Positions 26,147-50,319 of a stretch of DNA of 64,000 nt are shown in pieces. Under the pieces are notes generated by a model. The model saw nothing but the letters and a program-made list of their open reading frames with translations, did no database searches and was not told the DNA's origin. This DNA is from Tubiluchus corallicola (Eukaryota > Priapulida > Priapulimorpha > Priapulimorphida > Tubiluchidae). The position numbers were made by a program, and so were the translations under genes. The stretch spans positions 60,001-124,000 of the forward strand of contig JAQGDQ010000154.1 of assembly GCA_030141605.1 (NCBI GenBank). The letters are read 5' to 3'. Within the stretch, counting starts at the first letter, position 1. Each line of letters opens with the position of its first letter.

Positions 26147-26154
26147 TGACGTGG
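26147..26154 (+). promoter_or_regulatory. UPRE/CRE-like site upstream of ACBD3 ATG
   Basis: TGACGTGG, 10 bases before the ACBD3 start codon. It matches the XBP1/ATF6 unfolded-protein-response element core and is also close to a CRE. It may equally be a chance 8-mer in the 5' UTR. Confidence 0.3.
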
Positions 26155-26163
26155 CTTCGAATA

Positions 26164-38445
<12,282 letters not shown>

Positions 38446-39478
38446 AAACTGTATTGAGATGAATGTGCACAAGTTTGTTAACTTTGCCATTTTAAAGAAA
38501 AATTTTATATAATTTAAGCAGAAATTGTTGCCATATCGATACCATCAGAAATATATCGAGTACTCGGGTATTATTTTTTATATGGTGTATATATAAACAA
38601 ATTTAGTCGAGCTATTTCTGTACGTGTGCGTCACTTAGACAAGAAAATACTATGTATGCTATAACAATGATAATATATGTGCTTTCAAATTGCATATAAC
38701 ATTTGTAATGAGAAGTACCGTCAGTGCAGAAATACAGTCTGTATTGATTGAAACTTCGTGTCATAGCATAGTTATGATACTTGAGTGTTTATATGTTTTA
38801 TTGTTTTAATGTGTAGGCGGAAATAGGTCACAGAGTTATTGCCCTAAAATGTCTGGAACTTAAACGTAAAGTTACAATGAAATTCAGTAGACATTCTCTC
38901 TCTGGCTACCAGCATATATTATTGGTGTTTTGATTTATGCGTATAGTGAGCAAAGTGATATCAGAAAGCTCGTAACATATTCTGTTTTGTTATCGATTTG
39001 ATAAAAACGGTTTCCTTTCTTTCTCTTTGTTTCCTTTTTAACACTTCTTTTTTTCTTGTGTACATTTCTTTCTTTCTTTCTTTTTTCTTCCAGTAACCTG
39101 TTATTCCCTCTTGTTTGCCTTTTTCTTTACTTTCTTTCTTTTCTAAATGTGTTGCTTTCTTCTTCCTTTGGCCTACTGCATTTTAATTATTTTAAACATA
39201 GGAGAAATTGTATTTGAGTATTTCTAAATTACTTTTTATCTTTTTGGAGTATGTAAGCAGACTATTATTGCTGTAATCTCCATGCAAACATAAGTTCAAA
39301 GTTTTAACGAATACTTTGTTTCAGTATTTCTTAGGATTCCAAATTAATTTGTTTGTGTTGTAATCCGGCATTGAAATTTTTAACGAGTACCTTGTTTGAA
39401 TGTTTGTTATGATTGTAGTCGTTTTTTGTATTGTAATCGGTAATGATTTTTCCTGTATTTATTAATTTTTGGTAAATT
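38446..39478. other. ACBD3 3' flank
   Basis: AT-rich, with a TTTC-rich tract around 39,010-39,150. It presumably includes the ACBD3 3' UTR. No other gene seen. Confidence 0.5.
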
Positions 39479-40230
39479 GTGTACATCTATTGTTCAGTGT
39501 CTAATTCTTTCTAGCATACAAATTGACAAAAATTTCTAACAACATTTGCACCAGTACTTACTATGTTCGATGCATAGGTGCTACTTATGCCTTAACGGGC
39601 TTTCAATTCTTTGTTGCATCCAAACTCAATGCTTTCAGTTTCAAAGAATTGGCTCTCATGAAATTTTACTCATTTTTGCATCAGTAATTATTAATAATAT
39701 TATGTTGAAAAAGTTGAAAAATAAATTATTAATATTTGACAAACGTATGTCATATGTGTTTTAGTTGTGCTAATGAAAGACGATGCTTTATGTAATGAGG
39801 TAAAATCAGTCTTGTTGAGTATCTGTCTCCATTTGAAGTTTATGGAAGAAAGGTTTGAAAAGTGGCACTTTTTTGGCTAATTACTGTTTGTGGCACTTTT
39901 TTTGAGCACCCCTGTAAGTCACAAAAGCTGTTAGAAGACTGTGACATCATTGAGACAGGTGAGGCTATTGTCATTTCTTGACGTGTTTGCAAACAAAACT
40001 TTAAAATGAAAATCTTACAAAAAGAAATTTGCGAGGAAGGCTTTGTGAAACCATTATAATTAACAATTTGCATACTTTCCAAATTATGTTAAACAACTAA
40101 ACCTAACGTTTTTTTCATGAAATCTTGCAATAACATACCTACCACTACTATATAAATGTTTTTACTTATGTAAGTTTATGTTATATACTCAACTTATAAT
40201 AAGCGTGGGTAACAATTATCAATTCAATAA

Positions 40231-40611
40231 GCCTTTTCACAGTTCCAGCGATTGATGATGATCATGAACAGGTCAGAGGTTAACTGTACCAGACAACGCA
40301 TTTGTTACACTTGACAATGCCTCACAGGCCATGCTGTTGTAATAGCTACAGTTCTAATAACTAGCTAAAACCTTACCTAGTTCATTTTTTCTTAATTGTT
40401 TCCAAGCAAGATCCTTATAGTAAACTCTATGCACAGACTTTTACATAATTAAGTAAAGTCCACGTAAAACAACTGAAGTTACTGAACAGATGTGGGTGGC
40501 AGACGGCTTTGCTTTATTCATATGTCATGTGACGGTTGTAGTTCAGACATGTTGCTGTGGTACACTTAACCTTTGACCTACAGCAACTGCCCGTGCGCAC
40601 AACGAAAAGGC
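40231..40611. mobile_element. MITE of the GCCTTTTC family (copy 2)
   Basis: GCCTTTTCACAGTTCCAGCG on the left and CAACGAAAAGGC on the right. Present at the same place in unit 2, so it was inserted before the duplication. Confidence 0.75.
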
Positions 40612-40904
40612 TTATTAAATTCAATGTCATTTTTTCAAATTTAACAGAAATTTTTTTTGCCAGAATAATTTGCCTCCCAGAAAAGATATTTCCCAAAATT
40701 GCCGTTTCACAGAATTTTTTCCCCAGAATCGTCATTTCATGAAAAATAAAATTCACAGAAAATGTAATAAGTCCTTTTACATAATGAACAATAAAAACTT
40801 GTTTAAATGTGTGTATTGATTAATAGGATCGTATAATCAAAAAATAAATAAATTGTCAACACGTTGGGGTACGAAAGTAGATTTGTAACGTCAGAACAAC
40901 GCTA

Positions 40905-41020
40905 TACTGCTCAGTAATCACGACGTGCGATTCGTTACCAAAGTTAAGCAATGCCAAACCTGGCAACTGATTTGTTAGGAGACCGCTTAGGAATATCATT
41001 CGTGTGCTATTACTTTTACT
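40905..41020 (+). repeat. 5S-rRNA-derived SINE (unit 1 copy)
   Basis: CCAAAGTTAAGCAATGCCAA, ACCTGGCAACTGATTTGTTA, GGAGACCGCTTAGGAATATC aligns in order with the 3' two thirds of animal 5S rRNA (GGAAGCTAAGCA...CCTGG...GGGAGACCGCCTGGGAATACCGGGTGC). The 5' third is not recognisable. Too diverged to be a functional 5S gene. Confidence 0.7.
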
Positions 41021-41489
41021 GTGATTCCGAATTATTTTATTTATTATGGTTGTTTAGAGAAGATGTACAGTTTCATCTCGTAGGATCATTTTGGTAATGG
41101 ACTGGGATGTGGTCCTATCATAAAATAATTTGTAAAAATTCTTTCGAAGCAGCATAAATTATTGGGCAAAGGTTGACCCCAACATATTAACAAATCTGCC
41201 ATGGTTCGCATGGTGTTTTTATTTTTTTACAACATATTTATTAAAATATATTTCAAATCCTATGAAGATTAATTATTGATTTTGAAGTGATTATATGCAG
41301 CAAATGATACAACGCGATTGCTTTGAGAAAGCAATTTCATCCTAAAAAAACTTTAAATTGTATCAACGAAGTTTTATTTTCCAAAACAAAATAAAAAACA
41401 CTTTAAACGTTGCGTCATTTTAAATGACTCTGATTTTTGATATTTATTAGTCAAAGTGCTTTAGATGACTAAAGGACAGCACAAAGAGA

Positions 41490-41757
41490 AAGAATGGAAG
41501 GTAAAAAGAGAGGAATGACAACGGAGAGAAAGGATAACAAGGAAGAGAGAGAGAGAGAGAGAGAGGTGATGGAGAAAGAGGGAGAGAATCAGAGGAAGAG
41601 AGAACTAGGAAAGAATGAGAGAAAAAAGAAGATAAAAGGGAGAGAAAGAGAGACAGACGCGGAAGGAGAAAGGAAGGGGGATAAGACGGTGAAGAAATGG
41701 AAGGAGGTAAAGAAGGAAGAGCAAATAGAGAAAGAGAAATCGGAGGCTTTTTCCTAG
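41490..41757 (+). repeat. GA-rich purine tract
   Basis: Almost pure A/G for about 270 bases, mostly imperfect GAGA/GAAG. It produces a meaningless Glu/Lys/Arg open frame. Confidence 0.9.
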
Positions 41758-42039
41758 TAAAATAGCAGATTTAACGATTGAAAATGTAGCCGTGATTTTT
41801 AACTCTTTCTGGGAAATGTTTTTTCTGTGTAAAACCTTTTCTGGAAAACACTTTCTGGGAAACGAAGCTAAACCCAAATTACATGCAGTTTTAAGACAGC
41901 GATACCATACATATCAAAATCGTGATAAGTTGATAAATATAGCATAAATTGGTGGCATAAAATACAAAAGACACAATTCAAAACACACAGCAAAAAACAG
42001 TGATTTGTGAGTAATCTCAGTTACTCACAAAAATTATTT

Positions 42040-42045
42040 TTTATT
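42040..42045 (-). terminator. Candidate polyadenylation signal, lectin gene 1
   Basis: AATAAA on the minus strand about 165 bases after the stop; a similar signal lies downstream of gene 2 at 50,822-50,827. Confidence 0.4.
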
Positions 42046-42208
42046 GTATTAATTATTTATACTAAAACTACATTGCTGTATAACATTTTTTATACGAATA
42101 AAAGATTAAATAATAATAAATCCCAAAGAAACTATTATCGTCGTCATCATCACGCTATCATAATTATTATTAACACGTGGACTAGTGACTTTCGTCATTG
42201 AAAGTGAT

Positions 42209-42465
42209 TTAGATTTCAGCTGCAAATAACTTCATTTCGCATGCTTTTAACGAATGTTGAGTATTGAAAGTTCCCCAATATATAGCTTTAGCTAAATGTT
42301 CTGTATTGAAGTAGTCTCCGTTTAAGTTTGCCCAGTGACAATTATTGTACCAGAATGCACCAACCCACTGGACTGCACAATTACCATTCAATTCACCTGG
42401 TTTGTTATCCTGATCTTTGTCGTACGTTGTGAACTTCATATTGTTGTGGTACCAAAGTGAATCAC
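42209..42465 (-). CDS. Lectin gene 1 exon 5 (end of fibrinogen domain)
   Basis: Residues 231-315: [52 protein letters not shown]-stop. D-x-D-x-D corresponds to the family calcium site, and the [10 protein letters not shown] region to its ligand pocket. Confidence 0.95.
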
Positions 42466-45400
42466 CTAGTTAAACATATAAAAAATTATAATGCACAAGG
42501 CGGGTCACAAAGTTGCCCTCTTCCCGGGTTGGGTTAAGATGAGTGTGTTGCCTTAAGCAAACCTAGCACCTGGTGCTCCGACTCTCTCTTCTGCTAGGTG
42601 TCACCACATGGTAGTTTCCTGGCTCAAAGCATACGTATTTTGTGGTACAAACTGTGTTACATTATAATTATATAAAATACCATAGCTCCATGCAGGATTT
42701 ATCCTATTTAAATTCTTTATTGACTGAATTTGATTCAAATAAATCGGCTACAAAAAAGAAGGTACGATACCTGCCAACTGCAAAAATTGGTCATTTACAC
42801 AACTAGAGGCCATTAGTTCTTGGAATGATCACCTTAACTAAGGCAAACATTAAAGGAAGACCGGACGATTGTTTAGACTCAATCTCATATTAATTTACTG
42901 TCCAAATTATACATTTTCTTGCCTATAAAAGTTAACAATTGCTCCTTATATTTGAATAATTAGCTTAGAAAGTTAATTAACGGCAACCGAACACAGCTAT
43001 TGCTTAAATCAGAAACTAACCACAGTTTGTGCAATGGCAGGCGTCTTCCCTTGCACATCAAGTACTGCTTAAACACATGATGACACGAAAATGCGCTTTA
43101 CATCATATGACGTCATGAAACTAACACAGCAGTTAATGATCATGATTATCACGGTACCGCCTTCTATTTGTCGGCCACACGAATGTGACAAAAAGGCGCC
43201 GCTGCCAATCTTAGTAGATGCACTGAGCTGCGCGTAGTTTTGAAAGTTTAACGAAATTTGAGTATCCGAGGTAATTATTATTTAATCTAAGCTTTGATTT
43301 AAAAAAGGTATCGTAGTTTTCAATATTTTAGAGCATCTTTATTCTGAACTAATGTTTACACAATCATACGGTTTTCCTTTAACGAATCTCTCTTATCTGA
43401 TTTGAGAGCAATCCACTGTACCCATACAAAGCAGTTCACGTATCAAAGAATTTTACTACTTCCGGAAACGATTGCCCAAAACAGTTTAGGTTTTTGTTTT
43501 GCTAGCGACTGTTGACTTGCTCGGTAAGGCAACTATAATTACTCGGTCCGTGCATTTTGGTGCAAATTTACGTCGTCACATCATCTGTTCATTTCAAACA
43601 TTTGAAAAGACTTTTATATACAAATAGTGATGAACCCACCAGCAGTTCCACTGTATCCACTAACTTGCAATGTATAATCATCTCCTGGACCAACAGAAAA
43701 CTGACTATATTCAGCATAAGCAGTTGTGTCCTGATAATTTGTCATATCCACTCGTAAAGAAGAAGCTTTTGTCGTAGTCAGCTGATGTATCTTCTCGTTA
43801 CCTAAACATGCACATCATTCAAATCTCTTGGACAATCTTACCTGACAAACTCGCCTAGAAAGCTTACATTTGATGCTATAGTACACCATGGTTTTCTTTT
43901 CAGAAAATAAAAAAACAGATAAAAAGATTTATTGCCAAAAAAATTAAACTTAAAAAAATTCTTTGGAATTCCCTTAAAGAGAAAATGTGCAGTGGCCGCA
44001 CACAGCCGTTTAATGGAAAGGAACTAAAGGCAAGCATTGTTGAGTTTTTGGAGTAAATTCACAAAATATTTCTTGAAGAAATGAGAAACTGTATCAACTG
44101 TTGAAAGAAATGCTTTGTCTAATTTGCAGTGAAAATGATGGGCGTATAGAACAATTACTGTAAATTATAGCAAGAATAACATGAAAAAAATTCCGGCATC
44201 ATTTTAATTTTTTGACTTGCTGATTTAAAACTTCTGTATGTCTGGATAAATCCAAGGGAATGACCTAGAATTTTTAGTGTTTGTCACAAGGATCTGTTAT
44301 CAATGCCATAATTTTCAAGCAATTTGGCTATTTTCGTCTTACGAAATCGTGATCAAAATTTCAGCCACATGATATATAAAAGGCTTAGCTACATTACCTA
44401 ACCAAAATTCGCCATTTAGGTTTCCAAATCCGCGTTTGTAATCATTCCATGGTCTGTAGAAAGATACAGAGCCATCCACTCGTCTTTGAAACACCTAAAA
44501 AGGTGTTAACATTATACATTATTGACTTAAAATGATAATTAATCATATACACATTCCTTCTCTGGTTTTATATACACTTCAGCACAAGGCAAATCAAAAT
44601 CAAGCGTTCAATGGCAGTGCTTACTCAAGTTGATGTTTGTGGCAAGACCGGAATTTAGCTCATTATCAAGGATAACCATCAAAGAAAAAACAGTAAACAG
44701 ATAGAGGGGTTTTAGCCACATTTGGATGGGGTACGTCCTCTATCTCCTTCTATAGATTTTGAATATCAAGTGTTTGTGAAATTTCTGATAGTGATCGACT
44801 ATTATTGATTTAAAAAATGTAATAACTTACAATTATGTATTGTGCATGTTGAATTAATATGTAAACTAATTATAACTCACTGCATATCCACGAGTTGCGT
44901 CCAGTTGACAATATACATCAAATGTCTGCAGTTGAGGTCTCACTGAGTAAACTCCAGAAGAACGAACTCCTAGATCCCAAATTTCTCCACAATCCTGTGG
45001 TACCTTAATGAACAAAAACGTGTAAAATATTTAGAATATGAAAGCGCTTTATAGAGAATTGTCATATTTTAACATGAGTAAAACGTTGAATGCTCTTTAT
45101 GGTCTCAAAATATAGTATATACTTCTCGTATGAGCTTTCGCCTTGCATTATCAGTTGAAAATTACAGACAAAATGTTGAAGCAGTGTGTACAAGTGCGCA
45201 AGTAAATATTAAAAGTAAAATTAATAGCTAAGCATCGCTGTTTAAGTTCCTAAATTAAAGAAATGGAAAACACAACTGCAGAGAAAGAGAAAGCCAAGCA
45301 ATGCAATTGACCTTGGCAGAATAACAACACAACATATTCAGGTTAGCAGCACAAGTCTGTTTAGAGATGTCAATCATATTTGTTAATAATTTTGGCTTTT

Positions 45401-46285
45401 AGTCTGCCAAGATCAGTTGTATAGTGCTTGTTTTTCTTTCTTTTCAGTTGCTTTTACTCTTTTTCTAGCTTATTTTTGAAAACTAATAACGCTTACCTAC
45501 TATTTTTGCTTTTAATCTTTACCAGCACACATTCTGTTTCAACATTTTTCTGTAATTTTCAGCTGATGGGGCCCGTTAGTGATCCTGAAAGAAATTAATA
45601 ATCTATTTTCAGACTATAAAAGAACTTTCAACGTTCTATTCCTGCAAAATATTTATTAATTAGGCGTATTATTATTGGCGGCATTTAGCATAGAATTTTC
45701 TTGCAGTATAAAATTTGCTTGGCATCTGTGGTGTTACCAAATTAAACAGCAAGAATTGTGATACGTGAAATAGCAAGGAAAAATTAGGAAGGAAAATGAG
45801 ATAGTTAGTCAGTTAGCAAATGTGTGAGTGAGTGAATAATTGATAATTGGTGACTGTGTCTGTGAGGACAAGAGAGGATGAGTGAGCGTATTAGAAACAT
45901 TATGTTATAATAAAAAAATTCACAAAAGTATGGACTGCTGTATCGTGCAAGGAAAGTTTCAACATTATGTACTTACGCGCTTAAAGATGCTCCAACCTGG
46001 GCTACTGATGATGTCCCCAGGCTGATGACTGAAACGATTTAGCAAACACTCCTTTGAAACCGAGTTGTAATTCACTGAATGACAGTTGCTGGTTTGCGTG
46101 CAGGTGGCAACACAAGTTATTTCACTTCGTCGAGATAAACTTGATATTCTAAAAGTATCTTTAACAACTTTATCTTGTTGAGAACCATATTCTCCATTAA
46201 CAATATTTACTGATGTACATTTCACAATTAGCAATGAAATTAAAACGCAAGTGAACAACTGTAGCTTCAATTCTTTGACTGACAT
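42209..46285 (-). CDS. Secreted PAN/apple plus fibrinogen-like domain protein, gene 1
   Basis: Exons 5' to 3': 46285-45977, 45003-44881, 44494-44398, 43801-43640, 42465-42209; 948 nt, 315 aa, phases close. Residues 1-24 are a signal peptide (hydrophobic [12 protein letters not shown]). Residues about 45-100 resemble a PAN/apple module ([20 protein letters not shown], then KECLL). Residues 107-315 are a fibrinogen C-terminal domain of usual length: [54 protein letters not shown], the calcium-loop-like DKDQDN and [15 protein letters not shown]. Such proteins are extracellular carbohydrate- or acetyl-group-binding lectins; the ligand here is unknown. Paralogue at 51,028-56,144. Confidence 0.92.
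42850..43382. mobile_element. MITE with TTAA ends (copy c)
   Basis: Left TTAAAGGAAGACCGGACGAT, right (reverse complement) TTAAAGGAAAACCGTATGAT, TTAA on both sides. 533 bp, in the last intron of lectin gene 1. The equivalent in gene 2 is 52,720-53,274. Confidence 0.75.
43640..43801 (-). CDS. Lectin gene 1 exon 4
   Basis: Residues 177-230: [20 protein letters not shown], then [27 protein letters not shown]. Typical fibrinogen-domain strands, including the Y-x-x-F-x-V-G-x-x-x-D-x-Y-x-L motif. Confidence 0.95.
44398..44494 (-). CDS. Lectin gene 1 exon 3
   Basis: Residues 145-176: [33 protein letters not shown], the family's best-known signature. Confidence 0.96.
44881..45003 (-). CDS. Lectin gene 1 exon 2
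   Basis: Residues 104-144: [41 protein letters not shown]. It holds the first two cysteines of the fibrinogen domain. Acceptor CATTAAG, donor GTGAGT. Confidence 0.95.
45977..46285 (-). CDS. Lectin gene 1 exon 1 (signal peptide, PAN-like module)
   Basis: Residues 1-103, ending SIFKR at a CGC|GTAAGT donor. The cysteine pattern C-x3-C-x6-C with SVNYN matches the core of PAN/apple modules, though it is short and the assignment is by pattern only. Confidence 0.9.
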
Positions 46286-46378
46286 GTTTATTATTGTGCT
46301 TTCTCAGAAGCATCCATCTCACCAGAGCATCTCAATAACATCCAGTACACCTCAGCAGCATGCTCTTTCTTCTGATCT

Positions 46379-46384
46379 CTTATA
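46379..46384 (-). promoter_or_regulatory. Candidate TATA box, lectin gene 1
   Basis: TATAAG on the minus strand about 95 bases upstream of the ATG, conserved at 56,239-56,244 in gene 2. A second TATAAATA-like run lies further upstream. Confidence 0.35.
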
Positions 46385-46439
46385 CACCTGTCATTATTCC
46401 CACAACATTTTGATTGTTCTTTCTTATAAATATTAATGA

Positions 46440-47811
46440 ATGTTTGTCTCTTTCAGGTAAATTAATAATGTTTTTTTATAGATTTTGTACAAAGGACCCA
46501 GTACACTAATACATTTCTTGGATACTAGCTTCACGTTATTACCAATGCATGCCCTCTATAGTTGTTGGTTGCATGAAATCTGGACAGCTGCTGCTATAGT
46601 ATTACTGTTTTGATCATTAATGATGCTTTTTTATAGCACAGTAATGGATCAAGAGTCAAAATTATTGCATTTTGTGCAAATTTAGCTTCATGATTTACGT
46701 TATCTGTCAGCATTGAAACATTTTAATAAACTAATCCTTTCATTTTTACTATTTTTAATTACTGCCACTTTGTTATTGTTGGCAATGATATTATAACTTT
46801 GACAGTGGACATATTATAATGCATGCCGTTAGAGAACACTGCCACAGTTTGTTTAAAACTCTTTGTTTGAGACACTTGAGCAGTTTGCTTAATTCACGTT
46901 CATGACAGTAAATTCTCAGTTAATCCAGTAAGAAATATTGTATTATAATTATAATAATCTAGTGCATTTACACGATTCGTCAGTGAGCCTGGAGCGGCTT
47001 TTTTGATAACGCCTGAATTAGCTGCATATTAAACAGGCAAAATAATTCATTCGCTAATTGAGGTTCTAAATATTCCTTACTATTAGTGGTACAAGAGATG
47101 TTAGCTGACAAGCTAAAGGAGAAACTAATGCTGTTTTAAACACAGAATCAAACTGCAGGCAATAACTTTGTGTGCATTCCTAAATTTTTTTAGTAATAAT
47201 TACTGCGAAGATAAGTAAAGATAGGACCGATCTTAGTTTAACAAATTGTCATTCAGTTGCAAATTCACATTCCCTGGCTACAGAGCTGAATGATAATTAT
47301 AATGGAACATTTTTTTGTTGTAAAAATGCTCAAACTTTCAAAACTTGCCACTGTCTTGTGTCCATAACACAGCAATGTAAAGAATAAACTATGCAATAGT
47401 GAGACAGTAATATGGGCAACATGGATCGAAGTTCTGCATTGCAGACAAGATTGGGAAACACCGTTGCTTATTGAATCATTTGCAATTAATCATGTTTTAA
47501 GTGCTGGAGGTTGAAGTTATTACAAAATGCTTGGTGTATTTACATTTAACTGAATGCTTGATCGATTAACGTAACTTTTTGAAGAACGTGCAACAAAATA
47601 AAACTAAACTTTTTATTTTTTAGTAGAAGATCTACTATTATGTTTGGTTCAGTTGGAGTTTCGTTTATTTCTTCTTTCTTCTTCTACTGTTCTAAACACA
47701 TCTCTATACGTGCAGCCGCTGAGCCTTCACCCATTATTAAAGCACATCTTTTTTTCCTGTCTGCAGCTGAAGCTTAATTCCGACTCCTGTTATGCTATTA
47801 TTAAGCTTGTG
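46440..47811. other. 5' flank of lectin gene 1
   Basis: AT-rich spacer. About 46,760-47,290 has no counterpart in unit 2, so it is an insertion here or a deletion there. No gene seen. Confidence 0.5.
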
Positions 47812-48558
47812 TGTATTGTTCGCAGTCTAATTCTTTCTAGCATACAAGTTGAAAAAATTTCTAATACATTTGCAGCAAGACTTACTATGTTCGATGCATA
47901 GGTGCTACTTATGCCTTAACGGGCTTTCGATTCGCTGTTGCATCCAAACTCAATGCTTTCAATTTCAATGAATTGGCTCTCATGAAATTTTACTCATTTT
48001 TTGCATCAGTAATTATTAATAATATTATGTTGAAAAAGTTGAAAAATAAATTATTAATATTTGACAAACGTATGTCATACGTGTTTTAGTTTTGCTAATG
48101 AAAGACAATGCTTTATGTAATGAGGTGAAATCAGTCTTGTTGAGTAGCTGTCTCCATTTGAAGTTTATGGAAGAAAGGTCTGAAAAGTGGCACTTTTTTG
48201 GCTAATTACTGTTTGTGGCACTTTTTTGAGCAACCCTGTAAGTCACAAAAGCTGTTAGCAGACTGTGACATCATTGAGACAGGGGAAGTCATTTTCATAA
48301 TTTCTTGACGTGTTTGCAACAAAACTTTAAAATGAAAATCTTACAAAAAGTAATATGTGAGGAAAGCTTTGTGAAACCATTATAATTAACAATTTGCATA
48401 CTTTCCAAATTATGTTAAACAACTAAACCTAACGTTTTTTTCATGAAATCTTGCAATAACATACCTACTTTTACTATATATAAATGTTTTTACTTATGTA
48501 AGTTTATGTTATATACTCAACTTATAATAAGCGTGGGTAACAATTATCAATTCAATAA

Positions 48559-48939
48559 TCCTTTTCACAGTTCCAGCGATTGATGATGATCATGAATAGG
48601 TCAGAGGTTAAGTGTAGCAGGCAACCCATTTGTGTATGCTTGACAATGCCTCGCAGGCTGTGATGTTGCAATAGCTACAATTTTAACAACTAGCTAAAAC
48701 CTTACCTAGTTCATTTTTTCTTATTTCTTTACCGAGCAAGATCCTGCTAGTAAATCAGTCTATGCACAGACTTTTACATAATTAAGTAAGTCCACGTAAA
48801 ACAACTGAAGTTACTGAACTGATGTGGCAAACGGTTTTGCTTTACCCAAGTGTCATGTGACGGTTGTAGTTGGAACACGTTGCCGTGGTACACTTAACCT
48901 GTGACCTACAGCAACTGCGCGTGCGCACAACAAAAAGGT
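48559..48939. mobile_element. MITE of the GCCTTTTC family (copy 3)
   Basis: Unit 2 counterpart of 40,231-40,611, with decayed termini (TCCTTTTC and CAAAAAGGTT). Confidence 0.7.
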
Positions 48940-49599
48940 TTATTAAATTGAATGTCATGTCAAGTGCAAACGTTAGCGTTTATAATTACACATAATTCTG
49001 GTTTTAATATTACACGAATGCTCACATGTAATTTAATTTTTTATTCGCACCAATAGCGGATCTGAGAGAAACCGCGCGTTGACTTATTTATTGTTTCTAT
49101 TTATGTTATGTTTGGCATTTCAATTTCATGTTTGCTTGCAAATGCAAACACCTAAATCCACGAAATAACTGAAAACAAGTAACTGCTGCATAACAAAAAC
49201 TTGAAAAATGTCAAATTCGGTTTCATCCACAAGAAGAGAAATTATAATTCATTCATGTTATTTATTTAAAATTTTAATGACATAATACAGGGGTAGACTC
49301 GCTCCCAGAAAAGATTTTTGACAGAAAATTTTTCCCCGACAATAAATTTCACAGAATTTTTTTACCAGAGTAATTTACTTCCCAGAAAAAATCCCAGAAA
49401 AGATATTTCCCAGAATTGCAGTTTCCCAGAACCGCCATTTCATGAAAAATAAAATTCACAGAAAATGTAATAAGTCCTTTTAGATAATGAACATTAAAAA
49501 CTTGTTTAAATGTGTGTATTGATTAATAGGATCGTATAATAAAAAAATGTTAACACGTTGGGGCACGAAAGTAGATTTGTAACGTCAGAACAATGCAAT

Positions 49600-49715
49600 A
49601 CTGCTCAGTAATCGTGGCGTGCGATCCGTTACCAAAGTTAAGCAATGCCAAACCTGGCAACTGATTTGTTAGGAGACCGCTTAGGAATATCATTCGTGTG
49701 CTATTACTTTTACAG
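49600..49715 (+). repeat. 5S-rRNA-derived SINE (unit 2 copy)
   Basis: Nearly identical to 40,905-41,020. 'gatccgttaccaaagttaag' is slightly closer to the 5S GATCACCGAAGTTAAG consensus than unit 1. Confidence 0.7.
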
Positions 49716-50225
49716 TGATTCCGAATTATTTTATTTAATCTTGATGTTTAGAGAAGATGTACAGTTTCATCTCATGGTATTATTTTGGTAATGGACTGGG
49801 ATCTGGTCCTATCACAAAATAATTTGTAAAAATTTTTTCGAAGCAGCATAAATTATTGGGCAAATGTTGACCCCAACATATTAACAAATCTGCCATTGTT
49901 CGCATGGTGTTTTCATTTTTTCGTAATATATTTATTAAAATTTATTTCAAATCCTATGAAGATCAATTATTGATTTTGAAGTGATTATATGCAGCAAATG
50001 ATACAATGCGATTGCTTTGAGAAAGCAATTTCATCCTAAAAAAAACTTTAAAATCTATCAACGAAGTATTAAAAGTTTAAACGAACTTTAAATGTTGCAT
50101 CATTTTAAATGGTTCTGATTTTTGATATTCATTAGTCAAAGTGTTTTAGGTAACGAAAGGAGAGCAGAAAGAGAAATAATGGAAGGTAGAGAGAGAGGGG
50201 GGACAAGGGAGAGAATGGATAAGAA

Positions 50226-50228
<3 letters not shown>

Positions 50229-50317
<89 letters not shown>
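50229..50317 (+). repeat. Perfect (GA)n microsatellite
   Basis: About 44 uninterrupted GA repeats, expanded from the imperfect purine tract still present in unit 1. Confidence 0.98.

Positions 50318-50319
<2 letters not shown>

Larger units (their letters stand above)
40640..41875. mobile_element. Foldback-like composite element, unit 1
   Basis: The left flank has repeated (C)CCAGAAAA-type motifs, and the right flank has the inverse TTTTCTGGGAAA motifs (41,805-41,870). Between them lie a 5S-like segment and a GA-rich block. Same layout at 49,300-50,572, and a fragment at 2,425-2,710. No transposase. Confidence 0.5.
39479..47811. repeat. Tandem segmental duplication, unit 1
   Basis: An 8.3-kb unit highly similar to 47,812-57,131 in the same order and orientation. 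It contains a GCCTTTTC MITE, a foldback composite with a 5S-like SINE and a GA tract, and a PAN-fibrinogen gene. It starts near 'gtgtacatctattgttcagt' and ends after 'ttaagctt'. The junction sequence at 47,809-47,850 reads directly into the start of unit 2. Confidence 0.93.

Noticed and set aside
41494-41877. Glu/Lys/Arg-rich 87-codon frame and its antisense
   Set aside because: Low-complexity purine tract shared with a non-coding repeat.
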